Shown here: one piece after another, positions 1 through 4,732 of the stretch
Layout of the letters: each line of letters begins with the position of its first letter
Numbering within the stretch: position 1 is the first letter of the stretch
DNA from: Gemmatimonadota bacterium
Lineage (GTDB): Bacteria > Gemmatimonadota > Gemmatimonadetes > Longimicrobiales > Gaopeijiaceae
Direction: 5' to 3'
Length of the DNA: 5,963 nt
Assembly: GCA_007127575.1 (NCBI GenBank)
Contig: SKZC01000035.1
Location: forward strand, 1 to 5,963
The notes under the pieces: model-generated
Told to the model about the DNA's origin: nothing
Databases searched by the model: none
The model's input: the letters and a program-made list of their open reading frames with translations, nothing else
Program-made: the position numbers and the translations under genes

Positions 1-517
1 CCTCGAAGTAGGGATTGGGCCCGACGTTCGCGTCCGAGGGAGCGAAGGTGATCCCTCCTTCCACCCGTCGACGAATGATGGGAACCGTGGCTCCGACGGT
101 GAGTCGGTCCAAGGCGCCCCAAGCGATGCGGATGGGGAATCGGGCTTCATGTCCCCGAAGGCTGGCCCGGGTCATTCCAAGCTGGAACCCGACCTCCGGA
201 TCATCGAGCATCTCCCGGAGCGCCTCCTCCGGCTCCCGAATCGTGGGTAGCGTCTCGCTCCCCAGCACGTCGCGCTGGAACGGGGCCCCGAGGGGACTCC
301 GCCGGCCGTCGGCCCCGAATCCCAATTCGAACGTATGGAAGGATGGGAAGATCTCGAAAAGAAGAACCCCTCGCGGGGCCACCACTCCGTCCACGCCCTG
401 AGAAGAGCCGGGGTTCGGCGAGCAGAGGCCGGTCGCTAGCAGGAGGAGACCGAAGAAGACCGGGGCCCAGCCCGCGCGAACGCCTCGGCGGACCCGGGTT
501 TCAGGGCTGGGGTGAAT
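1..517 (-). CDS. Secreted, probably outer-membrane beta-barrel-like protein (5' part, runs off the left edge)
   Basis: An uninterrupted frame of 172 codons runs from 517 to the window edge. Residues 8-14 are Arg-rich (R8, R10, R11, R14). A hydrophobic core follows at about 17-32 (FFGLLLLATGLC) and then a small-residue stretch ending SSQ near 40, so a Sec signal peptide is clear. C32 is not in a good lipobox because Leu precedes it. The mature part opens with alternating hydrophobic strands (GVLLFEIFPSFHTFELGFG) and later has LTVGATVPIIRRRVEG followed by GPNPYF, a style I associate with transporter-like or uncharacterised outer-membrane barrels. No family is assigned. An in-frame TAG at 529-527 limits the frame, and no ATG, GTG or TTG occurs before the hydrophobic core. 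ATT at 517-515, six bases after AGGAG, is therefore the likely start, unless a base error hides an ATG. A TATATT on the minus strand (572-567) could be its -10, but no convincing -35 is present. Confidence 0.72.
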   Translation of the reverse strand, partial: MHPSPETRVRRGVRAGWAPVFFGLLLLATGLCSPNPGSSQGVDGVVAPRGVLLFEIFPSFHTFELGFGADGRRSPLGAPFQRDVLGSETLPTIREPEEALREMLDDPEVGFQLGMTRASLRGHEARFPIRIAWGALDRLTVGATVPIIRRRVEGGITFAPSDANVGPNPYFE

Positions 518-523
518 GAAAAG

Positions 524-528
524 CTCCT
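524..528 (-). promoter_or_regulatory. Shine-Dalgarno AGGAG that decides an ATT start
   Basis: On the minus strand AGGAG (528-524) is followed by a six-base spacer and then ATT at 517-515. The motif overlaps the in-frame TAG that ends the frame upstream. Its spacing is ideal for the ATT codon and useless for any other codon in this frame, so it is the main support for a non-standard start. Confidence 0.6.
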
Positions 529-675
529 ACGTTGAGGCGAGAGGCGGCGGCACTCTGAACGGAAACAATATAGGGATCCCGTCCGGATCGTTGCATCCCA
601 CTCGTCGGCGACCGCGGTCGCGTGGGAGGTCGGCGTGTGCAGACGGTGCGCCCGGGGCTGTTGACCGCCCGGGTC

Positions 676-2319
676 TCACCCCCCGAAGTGGGCTCGGTCC
701 AGAGCCTCCAGAGCCTGGGCGTGGGTGGGCCAGGGAACGTCGCGGAGCCGCTTGTAGCGGGGGGTGAGGTCCCCGCCGTTAGGGTCGATCCCTTCCCGGC
801 GGTGCTTTTGAACCAGGGGTGGAGGCGAGTGGGAGGGGGTGAGTCGCGGTTCTGAGGGGGTGAGCCGCGGTTCCGCGGAACCGCCTTCGGGAGCGCCTTG
901 GGGGGCGTCTTCGCGTGGATCCCCGCCGGCCTGCCGCTCCCTGGCTCCCCGCCGCCGCCAGCCCGTCCGGGGCCTCTCGGCGTGGAACCGGCCCCGGGGG
1001 TCGGCGAACACCACCGACTCCTGGTCCCGGTCCAGGAACACCTGCCATCCCCCCTCATGCACCTTTCGGTGGTGGAAAGCGCACAGGAGCAAGCAATTGT
1101 CCATGGAGGTCGGCCCCCCATCCGCCCAGTGGCGAATGTGGTGCACATGCGTGAACCGAAGCCCGCATTCCGGCCACCGGCATCCCCGGTCCCTGAGCTC
1201 CAGCGCCCGGCGAAGGGCCGGAGACACCGTCCGGCGCTTCCGGCCCAGATCCAGCACCTCGCCCCCCGCTCCCCGGATCACCGGCACCAGACCCGCGTCG
1301 CAGGCCAGCCGTCGAGCGCTCTCCGCCGCCAGCCGGGTGCCGTCCTCCAGGTGGGAACGCCCCGGCTCCCCCTCCTCCCGTAGGGTCTCCGGGCCCAGGT
1401 GGAGGAACACCGTGTAGCGCTCCGCCTCGCTCCCGCTCACGGGAACCTCCGCTTCCCCGCAGCCCACAGTGGATGACGGGCCGCAGCCGCACCCCTCCTC
1501 CGGCTCCACCGACGGTTCCGCGGAACCGTCTTTCGGGCCGTCCCCGCTGGCCGCCTCACCTTCCCCCTGGCTCGCCCCCTCCCTGGGAGCATCCTTCTGG
1601 CCCTCTCCCCCGAACCCCGCCGCCAGGGCCCGCTGGGCCACCAGCCCCAGGGCGTCCGCCCTCCGCTGCTTCGCCGTCGTCTCCTCCCGGGCCTCCTTCC
1701 TGAACATCCCGTCCTCCGCCGCCTCCACCGCACGCATGAGGACCACCCCCACCTCCGCCGGCACCCGGCCCCGCACCTCGTACATCCCCTCCTCGTCGGG
1801 CACCACCGCGAACCGCCGAAGCCGATACCGCTCCCGCTCCAACGCCTCCTCCCCTCCTCGGCTGTACATTCGCCACCCCCGCACGAACACCTCCAACTGG
1901 GCCGCCGTGGTGCTCCGGGCCACCTCCAGGAGCTCCTCCTCGCACTCCGCCGTGGCCACCCGGGCCACCCGCACCTTCTCCCGGGCCGTGCGAAGCTCCG
2001 TCTGGGTCCGGTACGCCAGCCAGTGGGCGCAGCTCCGGTGGCCCCCCAGCTCCCAGCCCCGCCGACGGTCGAACTCGGCGATGAGCAGCAGGAGCCGGTA
2101 CTCCGCCACCTGGATGTGGGCCGACAGGGTGGTGATCCGCTCTTCCAGCTCCGAGAGAGCGTCGGCGTCGGTGAAGGGGTCGGGGACGGGAGCTTCGCCT
2201 TGGGGAGGCTCGGATGTCGGGGATGGGGCGGGGTGGCTCGAGGGGTCGGGCTCCGGCTGGGGCTCGAGCTCCGCCTCCCGGACCCGCAGAGGGCTCCGGC
2301 GCTCGGTGGGGTAGATCAT
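676..2319 (-). CDS. 13E12/DUF222-type HNH endonuclease, probably carrying an internal deletion
   Basis: The product is a 547-residue protein of the DUF222 plus HNH family, predicted metal-dependent DNA nucleases of uncertain cellular role, often present in several copies per genome. Residues 1-50 are a Pro/Glu-rich disordered leader. The DUF222-like part follows (about 51-235: AHIQVAEYRLLLLIAEFDRR, RSCAHWLAYR, EKVRVAR, then QRRADALGLVAQRAL). A low-complexity linker (236-295) leads to AERYTVFLHL and EDGTRL. The HNH domain spans 376-425, with C380/C385, HH393-394, N408, C413, HH416-417 and H421, so the nuclease site looks intact. A second repeat-rich linker (455-505) precedes the tail RDVPWPTHAQALEALDRAHF. 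Family members, as I remember them, have about 25 more residues between VRVAR and VAT (120/121). I chose ATG 2319 because GGAGG lies five bases upstream; ATG 2331 is in frame but lacks such a site. The frame is open to 2541, but that extension does not look like protein. Confidence 0.88.
   Translation of the reverse strand: MIYPTERRSPLRVREAELEPQPEPDPSSHPAPSPTSEPPQGEAPVPDPFTDADALSELEERITTLSAHIQVAEYRLLLLIAEFDRRRGWELGGHRSCAHWLAYRTQTELRTAREKVRVARVATAECEEELLEVARSTTAAQLEVFVRGWRMYSRGGEEALERERYRLRRFAVVPDEEGMYEVRGRVPAEVGVVLMRAVEAAEDGMFRKEAREETTAKQRRADALGLVAQRALAAGFGGEGQKDAPREGASQGEGEAASGDGPKDGSAEPSVEPEEGCGCGPSSTVGCGEAEVPVSGSEAERYTVFLHLGPETLREEGEPGRSHLEDGTRLAAESARRLACDAGLVPVIRGAGGEVLDLGRKRRTVSPALRRALELRDRGCRWPECGLRFTHVHHIRHWADGGPTSMDNCLLLCAFHHRKVHEGGWQVFLDRDQESVVFADPRGRFHAERPRTGWRRRGARERQAGGDPREDAPQGAPEGGSAEPRLTPSEPRLTPSHSPPPLVQKHRREGIDPNGGDLTPRYKRLRDVPWPTHAQALEALDRAHFGG
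832..873. repeat. Two tandem copies of a 21-bp unit inside the HNH gene
   Basis: Bases 832-852 and 853-873 match at 19 of 21 positions. Because 21 is a multiple of three, the duplication stays in frame and doubles the peptide EPRLTPS in the C-terminal linker (residues 483-496). It directly abuts the first palindrome. Confidence 0.8.
867..884. repeat. Perfect 18-bp palindrome, first copy of the GGTTCCGCGGAACC core
   Basis: GCGGTTCCGCGGAACCGC is its own reverse complement. It sits in the C-terminal linker of the HNH gene and reads GGSAEP on the coding strand. The 14-bp core occurs again at 1514-1527 in the same reading frame. Confidence 0.85.
1511..1530. repeat. Perfect 20-bp palindrome, second copy of the GGTTCCGCGGAACC core
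   Basis: GACGGTTCCGCGGAACCGTC is its own reverse complement. It lies in the variable linker between the DUF222 part and the HNH part and encodes DGSAEPS. Sharing a 14-bp core, reading frame and linker setting with 867-884 suggests a dispersed palindromic element tolerated where the protein is flexible. Confidence 0.85.
1954..1971. repeat. 9-bp tandem duplication at the presumed deletion junction
   Basis: GGCCACCCG occurs twice back to back. On the coding strand it reads RVARVA (residues 117-122), exactly where family members carry an extra stretch of about 25 residues. It fits recombination between short repeats, or drift at a join. Confidence 0.6.
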
Positions 2320-2324
2320 GACCG

Positions 2325-2329
2325 CCTCC
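2325..2329 (-). promoter_or_regulatory. Shine-Dalgarno GGAGG choosing the second ATG of the HNH gene
   Basis: GGAGG lies at 2329-2325 on the minus strand with a five-base spacer (CGGTC) before ATG 2319-2317. The motif overlaps the alternative ATG at 2331-2329, which itself has only a GC-rich non-SD leader. This favours MIYPTERR as the N-terminus over MEAVMIYP. Confidence 0.6.
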
Positions 2330-2558
2330 ATATCTCGGGGGCACAGTGGGTTGCGTGGTCTTCGCCCCTGAAAGATATGAGCCGCTCCGGCGAGGCTCTG
2401 GGCCGCCCGGAGAGGGGAAAAGTCGACCCGAAAGGTCCTCCGAGTTCGAGTGAGGGGAGCGCCGGGCTCCTGGGGGCGAGGAGGGCCCGTCACGGCCCCG
2501 GCAGGGAGGGGTCCCGGACCCGACGCACTCCCGCGCTCCAAATCCGTCCATAGCTGGA

Positions 2559-2622
2559 TGGGACGATATCCTCGTGGGACGATGGACGGATGGGACGGTG
2601 GCCGGCTGGGACTACGGCCGGA
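2559..2622. repeat. Four tandem 16-bp repeats, each beginning TGGGAC
   Basis: Units at 2559-2574, 2575-2590, 2591-2606 and 2607-2622 all begin TGGGAC and keep a 16-bp period. The second and third are closest (TGGGACGATGGACGGA and TGGGACGGTGGCCGGC). The array is not in a credible gene and lies about 240 bp upstream of the HNH start and 160 bp upstream of the tRNA promoter. Confidence 0.75.
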
Positions 2623-2780
2623 CGAAGGGCCTGAGGAAAGAGCGCAAGCCCGGGCCTGCGGAGTGCTCCGAGGAAGGGATTTGCCTGGGCTCCCGGATCA
2701 CCGGGGATTCCCGGAGGGAGTCGCCGGGTCGGCCCCGAAATCATGCGGATCTCCGGGCCCCGCACAGCCTCTCCGGAACC

Positions 2781-2809
2781 TTGACACTAAGGGTGGCCCT
2801 TTCTAAGCT
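2781..2809 (+). promoter_or_regulatory. Near-consensus housekeeping promoter for the tRNA pair
   Basis: TTGACA (2781-2786), a 17-base spacer, then TAAGCT (2804-2809) form a near-consensus promoter. The GC-rich stretch CGGAGCC just after the -10 is the kind of discriminator seen at stable-RNA promoters. Transcription would begin near 2816, giving a leader of about 45 bases before tRNA-Gly. A short inverted repeat AAGGG-tgg-CCCTT (2789-2801) lies in the spacer. Confidence 0.8.
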
Positions 2810-2859
2810 TCGGAGCCTAGGGTGCAGGGCTTGAGAACACGCCTGAGGCACTCGTTTCT

Positions 2860-2932
<73 letters not shown>

Positions 2933-2942
2933 CTTGCCAGAC

Positions 2943-2980
2943 GGGGGAGGCTCATCGGGACACCCGGTGGTTCCTCCCCC
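2943..2980 (+). other. Strong hairpin between the two tRNAs
   Basis: GGGGGAGG (2943-2950) pairs with CCTCCCCC (2973-2980), and an inner CGGG-aca-CCCG stem (2956-2966) sits in the loop. Only TTT follows before C, so it could be a weak terminator that lowers tRNA-Cys output, or a processing or stabilising element of the tRNA precursor. Confidence 0.7.
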
Positions 2981-2995
2981 TTTCCGTTGTGAGTC

Positions 2996-3066
2996 GGCGC
3001 CGTGGCCAAGTGGTAAGGCAGAGGACTGCAAATCCTCGATCCCCGGTTCGAATCCGGGCGGCGCCT
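2996..3066 (+). tRNA. tRNA-Cys (anticodon GCA)
   Basis: The acceptor GGCGCCG (2996-3002) pairs with CGGCGCC (3059-3065). The anticodon stem GAGGA/TCCTC holds loop CTGCAAA, with anticodon GCA at 3028-3030. The T stem CCCGG/CCGGG surrounds TTCGAAT. The discriminator base U73 (3066) is a known identity element for cysteinyl-tRNA synthetase. CCA is not encoded. No separate promoter is visible between this gene and tRNA-Gly, so it likely depends on the 2781 promoter. Its 3' end is repeated downstream at 3148. Confidence 0.97.
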
Positions 3067-3067
3067 C
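3052..3067 (+). repeat. tRNA-Cys 3'-end repeat, copy 1 (att-like)
   Basis: ATCCGGGCGGCGCCTC covers the last 15 bases of tRNA-Cys, from the T loop to the discriminator, plus one flanking base. An exact copy lies 96 bp downstream. Tyrosine integrases commonly use such 3'-terminal tRNA blocks as crossover sites. Confidence 0.7.
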
Positions 3068-3147
3068 TTACCGACCCCTGCTACGTATTCGGGCCGTGAC
3101 TCAACGTGCCCGTTGGTGGCGGCTCCCCGGCCGGATCTGCGAAGCTC

Positions 3148-3163
3148 ATCCGGGCGGCGCCTC
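3148..3163 (+). repeat. tRNA-Cys 3'-end repeat, copy 2 (att-like scar)
   Basis: An exact 16-bp copy of 3052-3067. Resemblance continues beyond it with small gaps: TTACCGACCCCTG follows copy 1 and CCGACCCTG follows copy 2. No tRNA body precedes this copy, so it is not a functional tRNA. It also forms a six-bp stem with CCGGAT at 3131-3136. Confidence 0.7.
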
Positions 3164-3270
3164 CCGACCCTGTATAGACCTTCCGACTCTCCGACTGGCG
3201 GTAGCGATCTCCGTCGCTGCGCTCCGCGGCAAGTCTCCGGATCCCGAGATGAGTCTGTCGGCTCCAACGA

Positions 3271-3299
3271 ATGACAATCACACATCTGGCCACTATTAT
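3271..3299 (+). promoter_or_regulatory. Promoter for the 3342 gene
   Basis: ATGACA (3271-3276, one mismatch to TTGACA), a 17-base spacer, and TATTAT (3294-3299, one mismatch to TATAAT). The flanks are clearly AT-richer than the rest of the window. Transcription would begin near 3306, about 36 bases before the start codon. Confidence 0.65.
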
Positions 3300-3332
3300 C
3301 TAGGAAGTACCAAATAGATCACGTCGATAAGT

Positions 3333-3336
3333 GAGG
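3333..3336 (+). promoter_or_regulatory. Shine-Dalgarno GAGG choosing ATG 3342
   Basis: GAGG is followed by five bases (TGGGG) and ATG at 3342. An in-frame GTG at 3336 overlaps the motif and another GTG lies at 3348, but only ATG 3342 has normal spacing. Confidence 0.5.
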
Positions 3337-3341
3337 TGGGG

Positions 3342-4598
3342 ATGGGTGTGGGGTTCGAGTTCGCAACGGGGTGGGACATCTATAGGCTGAAGCCAGGGCG
3401 CGTGATGCCGCCGGGGGGCTTCCGTACCGTAACTGACCTCGGCCGGGAGACCACCGAGTTTCCGAAGGCGGCCGTGATCAGAGGGGGCTTCGGCTGGAAG
3501 ATGACCGCCGACGGAACGGAAATCGAGTATGTGGTGGACCCCGTCGACGAAAGCAATGCGGGCAGCAACCAACTCGTGGGCGTGATGCAGGATTTGGATC
3601 GATTCATGCGGATGATGAATCAGCGAAAGTCACAGTCGTTCTTGACCGTGGCGGACTTCCCCCAAGGCACCTTCTCTCCACACAACCGCCGGTTCGTCAT
3701 CCACATCAAGCCGGAGATGAGGTTCCGAGACATCGAAGCGATTCCCCAGGTGACGGGAGGTGTCCGGTTGGCCAGAATCCGGAAGCTGTGGCGACTCCTG
3801 GCGGACCCGAACAGCACGGCGGCGAAGCGGTTCTTCTCGGAGAAGCCGGGCGGTAATCCCATGTACTCCCCCTTCATCAAGAAGACGGTGATCCCCTGGA
3901 GGTTGATCAAGGATAGCCGCTGGCCCACGCACAGACCCAGTGCCAGGCTCCGCGGTCTGGTGACGTTGATCGCCACCTACTTACAGCGCGGATACTCGCC
4001 GCAACAACACGGGGTGGGGGCGGTGAAATACCTGTTCTTCATCATGTCGCGCACCAGCTTCGCCGGGCTGTTCAAGGATCTTCCGGTGAGAGAACAGACC
4101 CACTACAAGGCCGCCGAGGATGACTGGGTCAACTTCATCTGTCGTGACGTGATGTCGAAGGTTCAGGGGATGCCCGATACGGGCATCGACCCCAAGGGGA
4201 AGGTGCTGGAACGGCGGATCACGGATCGGGGCAATCTTGAGGAGCCCATCGAGTTGCCTATCATCCGCGAGGACTGGCTCAAGGCCATGCTTCAGGGAAG
4301 AGACCTTCTCAGCGCCAGCGCGCATCCCCTGGGTGGCAACGACAACGCGACCTGGGAGGACAGTAACTCTGACCTCGGCCACCGCTTGCGGGGTCTCGCG
4401 GGGTTGGGGGAAAAGATGGATCCGGTCCACTACAAGGGCCGGAAGAACAAGGCGGCGATCCTGGAGTTTCGGGCCCGCCAAGCCGTCTTGAACTACGAGC
4501 GGTGGCCCGACTACGCCTTCCGAATGCACAGGTTCTTCACCGAGATCAACGAAGGGGACCGGCACGGGCTCATTGACCTGGCGGCGCCGGGGCTTTAG
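3342..4598 (+). CDS. Protein of unknown function, possibly a diverged amidoligase-like (COOH-NH2 ligase fold) enzyme
   Basis: The product is a soluble 418-residue protein with no signal peptide or membrane segment. Residues here count from ATG 3342. Motifs in order: VGFEF at 3-7 (E6); GWKMTADGTEIEYVVDP at 51-67 (D57, G58, E60, E62); RFVIHI at 117-122 (H121); AIPQVTGGVRL at 133-143; KYLFFIMSRTSF at 229-240 (R237); and AILEFRARQAVLN at 372-384 (E375, R377). The order E-strand, W..-DG-.-E, H-I, R-T-F, EFR recalls the amidoligase family, glutamine-synthetase-like enzymes that join carboxyl and amino groups. Against this, the second acidic residue of the usual GxExE is Ala8, so the match may be only structural or wrong. 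Use of GTG 3336 would add two residues. It has its own AT-rich promoter and lies just past a tRNA-end repeat, so recent acquisition is plausible. Neighbours give no functional clue. Confidence 0.85.
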   Translation: MGVGFEFATGWDIYRLKPGRVMPPGGFRTVTDLGRETTEFPKAAVIRGGFGWKMTADGTEIEYVVDPVDESNAGSNQLVGVMQDLDRFMRMMNQRKSQSFLTVADFPQGTFSPHNRRFVIHIKPEMRFRDIEAIPQVTGGVRLARIRKLWRLLADPNSTAAKRFFSEKPGGNPMYSPFIKKTVIPWRLIKDSRWPTHRPSARLRGLVTLIATYLQRGYSPQQHGVGAVKYLFFIMSRTSFAGLFKDLPVREQTHYKAAEDDWVNFICRDVMSKVQGMPDTGIDPKGKVLERRITDRGNLEEPIELPIIREDWLKAMLQGRDLLSASAHPLGGNDNATWEDSNSDLGHRLRGLAGLGEKMDPVHYKGRKNKAAILEFRARQAVLNYERWPDYAFRMHRFFTEINEGDRHGLIDLAAPGL

Positions 4599-4658
4599 GA
4601 GCCTGTGCACGACTGGAGCGCCCACCGTCCTCCTCGGCGTGACGGGCGATGGACCTGT

Positions 4659-4672
4659 GCCCGACCTCGGGC
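4659..4672 (+). other. Short hairpin after the 3342 gene, doubtful terminator
   Basis: GCCCG-acct-CGGGC forms a five-bp stem, 60 bases past the stop at 4598. No T-run follows, so intrinsic termination is unproven. It is the only compact stem in the 134-base gap before the cyclase gene. Confidence 0.25.
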
Positions 4673-4732
4673 CCTCATGAGCTCGAGGGGTAAGATACTC
4701 GCGCCGTTGCGTCTCTGGAACGAGCCATAAGG

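Larger units (their letters stand above)
2320..2780. other. Intergenic stretch between the HNH gene and the tRNA promoter
   Basis: I see no credible gene here: frames on both strands translate to Pro/Gly/Arg-rich low-complexity peptides without motifs. It holds a 4 x 16-bp tandem repeat (2559-2622), a small imperfect palindrome CGGAGTGCTCCG (2659-2670) and a small hairpin CCGGG-gatt-CCCGG (2701-2714). No convincing promoter for the minus-strand HNH gene was found. A CATATCTTTC stretch on the minus strand near 2370-2380 is the most AT-rich point but lacks a -35 partner. Confidence 0.6.

Noticed and set aside
15..401. Plus-strand open frame at the left edge
   Set aside because: Low-complexity Arg/Ser/Pro composition. 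The minus strand carries a signal peptide and beta-strand-like sequence over the same bases.
608..621. 14-bp palindrome GCGACCGCGGTCGC
   Set aside because: Purely G/C-driven, single copy, and without relation to the other palindromes beyond CCGCGG.
637..675. Paired CCCGGG motifs as a terminator after the HNH gene
   Set aside because: The stem would be six bp with an unmatched interior and no T-run, so a terminator is not supported.
1469..2314. Long plus-strand open frame antisense to the HNH gene
   Set aside because: It is Arg/Ser/Pro-rich with no motifs, while the opposite strand encodes a clear family protein. Such shadows are normal in GC-rich genes.
2332..2541. N-terminal extension of the HNH frame to an ATG at 2541
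   Set aside because: The added residues are Pro/Gly/Arg-rich and lack conserved sequence, and the good Shine-Dalgarno is at 2325-2329.
4691..4699. TAAGATACT as the cyclase promoter -10
   Set aside because: No acceptable -35 lies 16-18 bases upstream in any register.
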